Notes under the pieces: model-generated | Seen by the model: only the letters and a program-made list of their open reading frames with translations | The model's database searches: none | What the model was told of the DNA's origin: nothing | Shown here: positions 20,434 to 27,873 of the stretch, piece after piece | Layout: each line of letters starts with the position of its first letter | How positions within the stretch are numbered: position 1 is the stretch's first letter | NCBI GenBank assembly: GCA_958296105.1 | Contig: OY282441.1 | Coordinates: 2,315,800-2,379,799 of the forward strand | Source: an uncultured Dehalococcoidia bacterium | Lineage (GTDB): Bacteria; Chloroflexota; Dehalococcoidia; Lucifugimonadales; UBA1123 | Length of the DNA stretch: 64,000 bases | Direction of reading: 5' to 3' | Position numbers and translations under genes: made by a program

Positions 20434-21237
20434 CTAGGAGTGGGCGATAGCCTCTCCGAACGCGAACGCCCCACATGCGCCGGGATCCGTTCTCCACTCG
20501 TCGAGAGCGCGGAGCATGATCTCGAACTGCTCCCGAGTCGCCAGCCCGTAAGTCGTTGCCGCTTCGACCACGCGCGGCGAGAAGAACCAGTCCAATATGA
20601 AGGCGTGGAGGAAGGCCACGTCCTCGGGCGCGCTGAAGAAGTCGAAGGACGCGCCCACCTCGATGTCCGAGAAGCCTGCGTCGAGGAGCATGCTCTTCAG
20701 TTCCTTTCCCATCTGCGGATGACCTCCATTCGCCGCCAGCAGTCTGGCGAACACGCCCCACGCCTCGTCTATGACCTCGGACGCCGGCTCCACGAACGAG
20801 GACGCCACGAACAGCTCCCGACATCCGATCATGCCGCCCGGCTTCAGCACGCGCCGAACCTCCGCCAGCGCCGCCTGAGTATTCGGCACGTGCGTCAGCA
20901 CCGTATGGCAGTGCGCCACGTCGAAATAGCCGTCCGTGAAGGGGAGGTTGGTCACGTCTCCGACGTGGAACGTGGCGTTATCGTGTCCGCCTGCTTGGGC
21001 GGCGTACCGCGCCACCTCGACCTGTGACTCCTCCAGATCCACCCCATGCACCTCCCCGCCAGGCTCCACCGCCCGCGCCAGCCCCACTGAGATAGTCCCC
21101 GGCCCGCAGCCGAAGTCCAGAACTCGGAGGCCCGGATCGAGATGCGGAAGCAGATAAGCCGCGTGACTCTCCGCGTTGCGCCGATCCAGAAGCTGCAAGA
21201 ACTCCTCGCTGTAGCCCATCGTGTACTGCCCGGCCAT
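20434..21237 (-). CDS. Class I SAM-dependent methyltransferase
   Basis: 267 residues from ATG 21237, with GGGGG just upstream. Motif I LRVLDFGCGPGTISVGLA (about 38-55), the acidic post-I GEVHGVDLEESQVEVA, motif II VTNLPFTDGYFDVAHCH and VRRVLKPGGMIGCREL form the usual UbiE/Methyltransf_11 order. The C-terminal half (DEAWGVFARLLAANGG..., FLHAFILDWFF) is helical and probably binds the substrate, which cannot be predicted. It stands alone between the Hsp70-like pair and the two-TM gene. Confidence 0.9.
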   Translation of the reverse strand: MAGQYTMGYSEEFLQLLDRRNAESHAAYLLPHLDPGLRVLDFGCGPGTISVGLARAVEPGGEVHGVDLEESQVEVARYAAQAGGHDNATFHVGDVTNLPFTDGYFDVAHCHTVLTHVPNTQAALAEVRRVLKPGGMIGCRELFVASSFVEPASEVIDEAWGVFARLLAANGGHPQMGKELKSMLLDAGFSDIEVGASFDFFSAPEDVAFLHAFILDWFFSPRVVEAATTYGLATREQFEIMLRALDEWRTDPGACGAFAFGEAIAHS

Positions 21238-21297
21238 GACCAACCCCCGATCCTGTCCGCTATGCTCCCGACATTCCGTTATGTAAGCCCAGATTGG

Positions 21298-21831
21298 CTA
21301 GGAGCTGTCGGCGCGTCCATTGGGCTCGTGCCGCTGCTGGAAATCTTCAGGAGCTCTGGGCGGCGGCTCGTCGAACGGTTCGCCCTTCTCCTGAGCTTCC
21401 AGGAGACGCCGATACCAAGCGTCCCAATCCCGGTGAGTTTCCACTCGGCCTTCCACTCGGCCTTCCGCTCTGCCCTCCGTTCGGCCTTCCGCTCTGCCCT
21501 GTCTTCGGCCTTGCCTTCGGTGCCTCTCCCTGATGGGTTCGATGAAGATATCTCCAAGCGCATCTCTAATGAACATGACAAACTCCACTCCTTGGAACAG
21601 CATTATACAGGATACTGCGGCGAGGAGAGGAATGATCGCGAGTCTTTCTGTGACAGCCACGATCGTCTCTGTGAGGTCTATGTGACCGCCCCTAGTCACT
21701 TCGTAGTGAATGATGAACACCGCTGCCACCAGCACCTCTACGCTGAAGATTACGGAGAAGATAGCCCACCACTTCTTCGGTATGCTCCACACTGATTCCC
21801 TGTCGGATCGAGGATCACGATTAGCAGACAT
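21298..21831 (-). CDS. Two-TM membrane protein with Arg/Gly/Glu repeat tail
   Basis: 177 residues from ATG 21831, chosen because AAGGAG lies eight bases upstream. Two hydrophobic helices are evident (about residues 17-40, IFSVIFSVEVLVAAVFII, and 57-82, LAIIPLLAAVSCIMLFQG). The cytosolic-side tail is a low-complexity run of GRAEGRTEGRAEGRVEG type, encoded by a ~12-bp direct repeat. It ends in a short conserved-looking DWDAWYRRLLEAQEKGEPF. No family is recognised. It is followed by the methyltransferase gene and preceded by the hairpin and the XRE-NTPase gene. Confidence 0.75.
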   Translation of the reverse strand: MSANRDPRSDRESVWSIPKKWWAIFSVIFSVEVLVAAVFIIHYEVTRGGHIDLTETIVAVTERLAIIPLLAAVSCIMLFQGVEFVMFIRDALGDIFIEPIRERHRRQGRRQGRAEGRTEGRAEGRVEGRVETHRDWDAWYRRLLEAQEKGEPFDEPPPRAPEDFQQRHEPNGRADSS

Positions 21832-21888
21832 TTGGCAAACTCCTTTTTGAATAGGCCGCGAACGGCGCGGCATCCACGCGAATAGAGA

Positions 21889-21910
21889 GGCGGGCCTTCG
21901 CAGACCCGCC
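21889..21910 (-). terminator. Hairpin terminator after the XRE-NTPase gene
   Basis: GGCGGGTCTGCGAAGGCCCGCC lies 13 bp after the stop at 21924. A short pyrimidine run (TCTCTATT) follows on the minus strand. The same 22 bp recur after groEL at 24279-24303. Confidence 0.65.
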
Positions 21911-21923
21911 CCGGTTTGACTGG

Positions 21924-24080
21924 CTACTCAACACTCATGGCTGAATCTGCCAAAACCTCATTGAGGATTTCGGACAGACGATTGATTACTCCGGACCACT
22001 CTTGAGCTATCAGGTTCGCAATCGCTTTCTGGTAGCGCGAGTTGTTCTTCTCGAACCATTTCAAGTGGTGCCTTGCCACACGATCACGATAGCCTGGACC
22101 GCGCCCCCATTCGTCGTCTGATTCGGACCAAGGGTCAGTACCGGGCTTCATGTATCGGGCGTGAATTTCCGTCCCAGCTAGCTGACACTTTCGATACAAT
22201 CCCTCGACCCCGGTGACGATGACTCTACGCGCCTGACGCACTAGCCCATGCGCCTCGTCAAACCGTGAATTTTCAAGAAGATTCTCCACGACGTGGAACG
22301 AATCCATCTTGGATCTCAAGACGCTAACTGCCGTCAGGCGAGCGCCGTAGTTGAGTTCGTGTGAGTATTCAAGGTTGTACCACTCACCATTCCTGCGAAC
22401 GCTCGCGCGCAGCGAGCTGGGATGCGCGCTGCCAATGGATTTCATAAGGCTTTCTTCTACGCGCGGCGCTCCTGACAGATCCAGGGTCGCGTTGGTAGCC
22501 ACCCAGTCTTTCAGCAACTTGGCAGCCTCTTGCTGTACGAGCAGGGTTTGTTCTTGCTCGTAGTTGTCGACCAATGCTCTAGCGTCTGTGACGGCTTCAT
22601 GTAGAACCGCAACGTGCTGATCCCTGAGATTCTTCACTAGACCCAGGATGAAGGTTCGGAGTCTATCTGAATCATCATCGAGCGCGTTGAAGAACTCGAC
22701 AGACACTCCAGGGATACCGATTGACGTCAGCATAGTCTTAGCCTGTTCGAGTTTCAGGTCATAACCGTCCTCCGTGGACTCTGCGGGGGTTCCGTCGTCG
22801 TACTTGACTGACAAGGCTTCATCGTAACGCGACAATCCCAAGATTGCAGTCTTGTATTCGATCCGCTCGAATCTGCCTTCCTCGGCGCGTTTCAGCAGCT
22901 GTTGTACTGAAGGGGATGGGGTGGACTCGAACCTCGAGCATAGCACCGCGACGGTGTTCGGCTCGGCAAAGAGGGATTCGATGTCTCCTCGCTGAGCATT
23001 TCGGTCAATTCCCTTCGTGTCTATGAGCCTGATCGACAGTGACTTTTCATCGAGGATCGGATCAGGAATGTTTACCTCGATGCGTTGGGGGATTGAGAAC
23101 TCGGGGTGGCGTCCATTGTTGAGCGACTCGAAACTCTGCTTCAGCCAAGCGAGCGGCTCAATTCCAGCGACAGTCGGCTCATACCATGTTTCGCGCTTCG
23201 TCCTGCTCGCAAGGTTCATCTTCGCCAGTATCTCTACCACGAAGGCATCGGCATCTGCCATCTCGTCAGCCAGTTGTCGTGCGGGGTCTTCAGTCTTGCG
23301 CGTGGGTTTCCCATCTGGACCGATGATTCTTCGTCTCTTTTTAGTGAGTCCGCTCATGTTGCGGATCGCACGCTCGATCTCCTTCGATGTTCCGATTAGC
23401 TCGTCGCCGGCTTCATCGCTCGCTCTCGGCGGATTTTTGAGCAGACTTGCAAATTCACGGACTTCTCGGCGGATTTCCTGCTCGCTCCGAGGTTCGACCA
23501 CAAGACCGTACTCAGGTCCCTGCACAACGTGGACTTCACACACGGTTATCCCGCCGCCGCCAACCTCAAGCACCGTGTCAGGCTTTGGTTTGTCGTTGCT
23601 GATTTCAAGCCCAAGCACGCGGCATATGCTGGTGGATTTGCCAACGCCAATGTCGCCTACGAACGCGACCGAGTGCTCCGTGCGTTGGACAAGCGTAGCC
23701 GCGTCGCGCAAACCCTCTTCCATATCTCGCAGTCGGTTGGCAAACGAGTTCTTGATGTCTGGGTCTGCCAGCAGCGTCTGGATATTGTCGATCGCGCTGT
23801 CGGTATCCCACAACATAGACTGGTTGGGGTGTCCCAGTGGGGGTTTTGGAATATACCGCCACTCCAGCCCAGCCGTGTCCTTGAACTCGAGCGCTTTCTC
23901 GGTGCCGATTGCTTCCAGTATCAGGTTGCGCTCCTTAGAAGTTACAGGTCGTTCACCCGATTCGACGCGAGAAAGCACGGTCGGACTCCAGCCAACCTTC
24001 TCAGCCAACTCATTCTGCTTCAGCCCCGCCTCGTCTCTGAGTCGAGCCAGATACCTGCTGGTTTGTATGCCTGTGGTCAT
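21924..24080 (-). CDS. XRE-type HTH fused to a dynamin-like P-loop NTPase
   Basis: 718 residues. Residues 7-60 are a Cro/C1-type helix-turn-helix (ARLRDEAGLKQNELAEKVGW, then SPTVLSRVESGERP). Residues ~135-470 are a large P-loop NTPase: Walker A VGDIGVGKST (141-150), a possible switch Thr in GGGGITVCEV (174-183) and a G3-like LIDTKGID (352-359). There is no clear N/TKxD base motif; SRYDE (417-421) occupies its place. The long helical insertion (200-300) and helical C-terminus resemble dynamin-like or GBP-like GTPases. DNA binding by the HTH and autoregulation are inferred from the inverted repeat at its promoter. Function unknown; defence or stress sensing is plausible. Confidence 0.8.
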   Translation of the reverse strand: MTTGIQTSRYLARLRDEAGLKQNELAEKVGWSPTVLSRVESGERPVTSKERNLILEAIGTEKALEFKDTAGLEWRYIPKPPLGHPNQSMLWDTDSAIDNIQTLLADPDIKNSFANRLRDMEEGLRDAATLVQRTEHSVAFVGDIGVGKSTSICRVLGLEISNDKPKPDTVLEVGGGGITVCEVHVVQGPEYGLVVEPRSEQEIRREVREFASLLKNPPRASDEAGDELIGTSKEIERAIRNMSGLTKKRRRIIGPDGKPTRKTEDPARQLADEMADADAFVVEILAKMNLASRTKRETWYEPTVAGIEPLAWLKQSFESLNNGRHPEFSIPQRIEVNIPDPILDEKSLSIRLIDTKGIDRNAQRGDIESLFAEPNTVAVLCSRFESTPSPSVQQLLKRAEEGRFERIEYKTAILGLSRYDEALSVKYDDGTPAESTEDGYDLKLEQAKTMLTSIGIPGVSVEFFNALDDDSDRLRTFILGLVKNLRDQHVAVLHEAVTDARALVDNYEQEQTLLVQQEAAKLLKDWVATNATLDLSGAPRVEESLMKSIGSAHPSSLRASVRRNGEWYNLEYSHELNYGARLTAVSVLRSKMDSFHVVENLLENSRFDEAHGLVRQARRVIVTGVEGLYRKCQLAGTEIHARYMKPGTDPWSESDDEWGRGPGYRDRVARHHLKWFEKNNSRYQKAIANLIAQEWSGVINRLSEILNEVLADSAMSVE

Positions 24081-24098
24081 GTCCCTCTCCGTGAATCA

Positions 24099-24160
24099 CA
24101 AGATTGCCGCAATTATAACCCGTGTAGTTGAAAATATCAAGAAACATTGTAGCAATCTTG
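24099..24160 (-). promoter_or_regulatory. Promoter with flanking inverted-repeat operator
   Basis: Minus-strand TTGATA (24135-24140) and TATAAT (24112-24117) are exactly 17 bp apart. A perfect 9-bp inverted repeat, CAAGATTGC (24152-24160 on the minus strand) and GCAATCTTG (24099-24107), brackets the promoter. The first codon of the XRE-NTPase gene is 19 bp downstream. The placement suggests autorepression by the encoded HTH. Confidence 0.8.
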
Positions 24161-24277
24161 CTGAACTGTGATCAGGCTGAAATGGGAGTTACGCAATTGG
24201 GAGCAATTTCATAGTTGGGCAAGCGTCCTGCGATAAGTCTTCACCTTCGACTGCGTAAGTTCTGTGAAATTGAAAAA

Positions 24278-24304
24278 GGGGCGGGCCTTCGCAGACCCGC
24301 CCCC
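24278..24304 (-). terminator. Rho-independent terminator of groESL
   Basis: On the minus strand GGGGCGGG and CCCGCCCC form a GC-rich stem, followed directly by TTTTTC, 32 bp after the groEL stop. It contains the same 22-bp hairpin as at 21889-21910. Confidence 0.9.
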
Positions 24305-24336
24305 AATCTAATTCGCTATTCGGTTGTCTTCCGCGC

Positions 24337-25950
24337 CTAGTAGTCCATCGGCGGCATCGCCGGGGCGCCTGCGCCCGCGGGCTCCGGCACGTCCGTGATC
24401 AGCGACTCGGTGGTCAGCACCATCGCCGCCACGGAGGAGGCGTTCTCGATTGCCGCTCGCGTCACCTTCGCCGGGTCCATGATGCCCTTCTCCAGAAGGT
24501 GGCAGAACTCGCCCGCCTCGGCGTCGTAGCCCCAGTCGCCTTCACTCTGGAGGCTGTCCGCCAGGATCACCTCTCCGGACACGCCCGTGTTCTCGGAGAT
24601 CAGCTTGATCGGGCGCTGAAGCGCCTTTCTCAGAATGGCGGATCCGGTCGCCTCGTCGCCGCCCAGGCCCAGACCGTCCAGCGCCGCGCTCGCGCGCAAG
24701 ACCGCCAGCCCGCCGCCGGGTACGATTCCCTCTTCCACAGCCGCGCGCGTGGCAGAAAGCGCGTCCTCGACGCGGTTCTTCTTCTCCTTCAGCTCGACCT
24801 CGGTAGCCGCGCCGACCTTGATGATCGCCACGCCGCCCGACAGCTTCGCCAGACGCTCCTGGAGCTTCTCGCGGTCGAAGTCCGAAGTCGTCTCGTCCAC
24901 CTGCGCCTTGATCTGGTTGATGCGCCCTTGGATCCCATCCTCCGAGCCGGAGCCGTCCACGAAGGTCGTCTCCTCCTTGGATGCGACGATCCTGCGCGCC
25001 CGCCCCAGGTCCTCCACAGTCACGGAGTCGAGCTTGCGCCCCACTTCCTCGCTGATGACCTGGCCGCCGGTCAGGATAGCCATGTCTTCCAGCATCGCCT
25101 TGCGCCGATCGCCGAAGCCGGGAGCCTTGACGGCAACGCAGTTCAGCGTGCCGCGCAGCTTGTTCACCACCAGCGTGGCAAGCGCCTCGCCCTCGATGTC
25201 CTCAGCCACCACCACTACGTTCTTGCCGACCTGAAGTATCTTCTCCAGCGCGGGCAGAACGTCCGCCACGGCGGAGATCTTCTTGTCGGTGATCAGGATG
25301 TACGGATCGTCTATGGACGCTTCCATCCTGTCTTGGTCGGTGATGAAGTACGGGGATATGTAGCCGCGGTCTATCTGCATTCCCTCCACGAACTCCTGCT
25401 CGTAGGAGAGGCCCTTCGACTCCTCGACCGTGATGACGCCGTCCTTGCCCACCTTCTCCATGACGTCCGCGATCAGCTCGCCCATCTCGTCGTCGTGAGC
25501 GGACAGCGAGGCGACCTGCGCGATCTGCGTTCGCCCCTCGACCGGGGTGGACATCTCCTCGACGGCCTCGCGCATGGCGACGACGCCCTTCTCGATGCCG
25601 CGCTTGAGCGCCATTGGGTTCGCCCCCGCCGCGATGTTCTTGAACCCCTCGTGGATGATCGCTTGAGCCAGCACCGTAGCCGTGGTGGTGCCGTCGCCGG
25701 CCACGTCGTTGGTCTTGCTGGCCGCCTCTTTCAGTAGCTGGGCGCCCATGTTCTCGAACGGGTCCTCCAGCTCTATCTCCTTGGCTATCGTAACGCCGTC
25801 CGAGCAGACTTGCGGCGGCCCGAACTTCTTGTCCAAGACCACGTTGCGCCCGCGCGGGCCGAGGGTCACGCCCACCGTATCGGCCATGATGTCTATGCCG
25901 CGCTTCATCGCGGCCCTTGCTTCTTCGCTGAACTGAAGCTGCTTTGCCAT
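24337..25950 (-). CDS. groEL: Chaperonin GroEL (60 kDa)
   Basis: 537 residues. ATP-dependent folding chamber working with GroES. Visible blocks include [22 protein letters not shown], the ATP-binding [14 protein letters not shown] with its Asp, [16 protein letters not shown] and the signature [12 protein letters not shown]. The C-terminus ends [10 protein letters not shown], a short Pro/Met tail rather than a full GGM repeat. It is the second gene of the groES-groEL operon, 52 bp after groES, with a stem-loop at the junction and a strong terminator behind it. Heat-shock control is through the CIRCE element. Confidence 0.98.
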   Translation of the reverse strand: MAKQLQFSEEARAAMKRGIDIMADTVGVTLGPRGRNVVLDKKFGPPQVCSDGVTIAKEIELEDPFENMGAQLLKEAASKTNDVAGDGTTTATVLAQAIIHEGFKNIAAGANPMALKRGIEKGVVAMREAVEEMSTPVEGRTQIAQVASLSAHDDEMGELIADVMEKVGKDGVITVEESKGLSYEQEFVEGMQIDRGYISPYFITDQDRMEASIDDPYILITDKKISAVADVLPALEKILQVGKNVVVVAEDIEGEALATLVVNKLRGTLNCVAVKAPGFGDRRKAMLEDMAILTGGQVISEEVGRKLDSVTVEDLGRARRIVASKEETTFVDGSGSEDGIQGRINQIKAQVDETTSDFDREKLQERLAKLSGGVAIIKVGAATEVELKEKKNRVEDALSATRAAVEEGIVPGGGLAVLRASAALDGLGLGGDEATGSAILRKALQRPIKLISENTGVSGEVILADSLQSEGDWGYDAEAGEFCHLLEKGIMDPAKVTRAAIENASSVAAMVLTTESLITDVPEPAGAGAPAMPPMDY

Positions 25951-25979
25951 TCCGGCTCAGTCCTCCTTACTGGATTTGA

Positions 25980-26006
25980 GTAGAGGCGACTCCAAATCGC
26001 CCCTAC
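25980..26006 (-). other. Stem-loop covering the groES stop codon
   Basis: GTAG/CTAC and GGCGA/TCGCC pair around a short loop and include the TAG of groES (26003-26005). No T-run follows, so it may act in transcript processing or partial attenuation between groES and groEL. Confidence 0.5.
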
Positions 26007-26311
26007 TTCTTGAAGAGAATGTCATCCTCTCGGAGGACGAGATACTCGATCTCGCCATCCTTGTATTCGGTTCCCGCGTACTTGGAGTAGATGACCGTGT
26101 CGCCGACCTCCACCTCCATCGGGACTCTGGCGCTGCCGTCGTCCGACAGCCTGCCGGGCCCTGTAGCCACCACCACGCCCTCCTGGGGCTTCTCCTTGGC
26201 GGTGTCGGGGATGTAGATTCCGCCCGCGCTCATCTGCTCCTCGCCCTCCTGTGGCTCGACAACCACACGGTTGCCCAGAGGCTTGAACGAGACTTGGGTT
26301 TTAGTCGCCAT
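26003..26311 (-). CDS. groES: Co-chaperonin GroES (10 kDa)
   Basis: 102 residues from ATG 26311, with GAGGAGGT upstream. It caps the GroEL chamber. Characteristic segments are [16 protein letters not shown], the mobile loop [30 protein letters not shown], and [33 protein letters not shown]. The frame is open a further 32 codons upstream, but that would place the start upstream of the -10 and inside the operator. First gene of the groESL operon. Confidence 0.97.
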   Translation of the reverse strand: MATKTQVSFKPLGNRVVVEPQEGEEQMSAGGIYIPDTAKEKPQEGVVVATGPGRLSDDGSARVPMEVEVGDTVIYSKYAGTEYKDGEIEYLVLREDDILFKK

Positions 26312-26353
26312 TCTTACTGTGACCTCCTCTAACGATTTTTTTCTTGCGATGCC

Positions 26354-26391
26354 AGTATATCCAATTAGCAGTCGATGGCTTTGACTGCTAA
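26354..26391 (-). promoter_or_regulatory. groESL promoter region with CIRCE-type operator
   Basis: TTAGCAGTC, nine bases, then GACTGCTAA (26365-26391) form a perfect 9-9-9 inverted repeat. It matches the HrcA operator CIRCE (TTAGCACTC-N9-GAGTGCTAA) except for one symmetric change in each arm. A -10-like TATACT lies next to it (26354-26359, minus strand), so bound HrcA would block the -35 side. Confidence 0.85.
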
Positions 26392-26485
26392 TTAAAATGG
26401 TAGCCAATGAATCTTGGGAGTGTCAACATCGATCCGCCGCTTCGGACAGTTGACGCCCGCTCTCTCTGCCGCATACCATCGACCC

Positions 26486-27424
26486 GTGAGCAGCAAGCGC
26501 CAGACACTCCGGGCGCGTGGCGTGGCGCGCATCCTGTGGGCATGCGTTCGCGCCATGCGCCCACACCAGTGGACGAAGAATCTCCTCGTGTTCTTGCCCC
26601 TGCTGTTCACCGTCAACGAGGTCTGGACGCCCGACGATCTCGCTTCCGCGTGGAGCCTGTTCATCCGCGTCGGATGCGTATTCTTGGCGTTCTGCCTGCT
26701 GAGCGGGGCGGCATACCTGTTCAACGACTATCTCGACGTCGACAGGGACAGGGCGCACCCCGCCAAGCGCAGCAGGCCGGTGGCGTCCGGACTGCTGCCC
26801 GCGCCCATCGCCGCGGGGCTCGGGATTGCGCTGGCATCCGGGCTGATGTACCCCGCGTTCCGGTTCGACGCCGGGTTCGGCTGGGTCGCGCTCGTCTACG
26901 CGCTCTCGCAGTTCGCATACAGCCTCGGCCTCAAGCGAGTCCCTCTGCTGGACGTGGGCATCGTCACGTCTGGATTCGTGCTTCGCGTGCTGGCGGGCGC
27001 GGTGGCGATAGCGGCGCCCGTCTCCCCGTGGCTGTACATCTGCTCCGGACTCGGCGCGCTCTTTACAGCCCTGTCCAAGCGCAGGAGCGAGCTGGCGAGG
27101 GCTGGGGACGCCGCCGGAGATCAGCGCGACGCCCTGCGCGCGTACACGCTTCCGATGCTCGACCAGATGATTGGCATAGTCGCCACCTCCGCCCTCATCG
27201 GCTACGCGCTCTACACCTTCAGCGCGCCCAACCTGCCCCAAGACCGATCTATGATGTTGACCATCCCCTTCGTCGTGTACGGACTGTTCAGGTACATCTA
27301 CCTGATGCACACCCAAGACGCCGGAGAGAACCCCGAGAAGGTCATAGTAACAGACATGCCTACGCTCGCTTCCGTCATTCTCTGGATGCTGGCGTCCGCC
27401 ATCATACTGACGTTGGGAAGATAG
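26486..27424 (+). CDS. UbiA-family prenyltransferase, decaprenyl-phosphate phosphoribosyltransferase-like
   Basis: 312 residues from GTG 26486; TTG 26414 or GTG 26420 would add 22-24 residues. An integral membrane enzyme with about eight TM helices. It shows the first Asp-rich motif NDYLDVDRDRAHPAKRSRPVASG and the preceding MRPHQWTKNLLVFLP typical of the 5-phosphoribosyl-1-diphosphate:polyprenyl-phosphate branch. The second acidic motif lies near YTLPMLDQM. It probably transfers a phosphoribosyl group to a polyprenyl phosphate, a first step to a lipid-linked pentose donor. It is divergent from groESL and stands alone. A TTGACG sequence 29 bp before GTG 26486 hints at a short or absent leader. 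Confidence 0.82.
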   Translation: MSSKRQTLRARGVARILWACVRAMRPHQWTKNLLVFLPLLFTVNEVWTPDDLASAWSLFIRVGCVFLAFCLLSGAAYLFNDYLDVDRDRAHPAKRSRPVASGLLPAPIAAGLGIALASGLMYPAFRFDAGFGWVALVYALSQFAYSLGLKRVPLLDVGIVTSGFVLRVLAGAVAIAAPVSPWLYICSGLGALFTALSKRRSELARAGDAAGDQRDALRAYTLPMLDQMIGIVATSALIGYALYTFSAPNLPQDRSMMLTIPFVVYGLFRYIYLMHTQDAGENPEKVIVTDMPTLASVILWMLASAIILTLGR

Positions 27425-27574
27425 CGGCAGCGCGCGGCGGATCACGCCGGAAGCAGCGAAATTCCCACCCGCCTGAGTGCCTGTAGATTCTTGACACAAT
27501 GCCGCCTCCATGCTAACTTGAAACTGTCCAGCGACTCCCGGAAATATTACAATAGGTTGGAGCGTGGACATTAC

Positions 27575-27604
27575 TGAGGCTCTACGGAGCCTCATTACTA
27601 TTTT
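27575..27604 (+). terminator. Stem-loop with UACG tetraloop downstream of the UbiA-like gene
   Basis: TGAGGCTC and GAGCCTCA form an 8-bp perfect stem closed by C(TACG)G, the hyperstable UNCG tetraloop class in RNA. It is followed by TTACTATTTTC. It is a probable terminator about 150 bp after the stop at 27424. Confidence 0.65.
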
Positions 27605-27621
27605 CTCCACAGGGGATTCGA

Positions 27622-27717
27622 GTGACGCGCGCTGCCGTTTTCGTGGATGCCGGATACCTGTACGCCGCAGGTTCGGTCGCGCTTCCGGGAAGGGGTTCAG
27701 TGTCCGCGTCCATCTGA
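27622..27717 (+). pseudogene. Truncated NYN-domain gene remnant
   Basis: A GTG-initiated frame of 31 codons reads VTRAAVFVDAGYLYAAGSVA and then stops. The AVFVDAGYLYAAGS string matches the start of NYN (PIN-like) domains, including the first catalytic Asp. Nothing homologous to the remainder follows before the EtfD-like gene, so I read this as a decayed or deleted NYN gene. The 27425-27873 gap otherwise holds the UACG hairpin and a possible TTGACA/TAACTT promoter near 27496-27524. Confidence 0.5.
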
Positions 27718-27873
27718 ATCTGAATCAGAGCATCTACATTAGAGACCGATTCAAGAGCGCCGCCCGCGAATCGGCATCGACGTCTCGATCTGAATAGTCC
27801 CCACAATCCCACCAGCCCCCGTTTTCCTGCTATCCTGTCTCTCGCATAAACACTTGGCAGGGAGATAGGCACA

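Noticed and set aside
26423-27610. Long minus-strand frame opposite the UbiA-like gene
   Set aside because: It is antisense to a well-supported membrane enzyme, and its composition (Arg, Gly, Gln, His) is that of a shadow frame.
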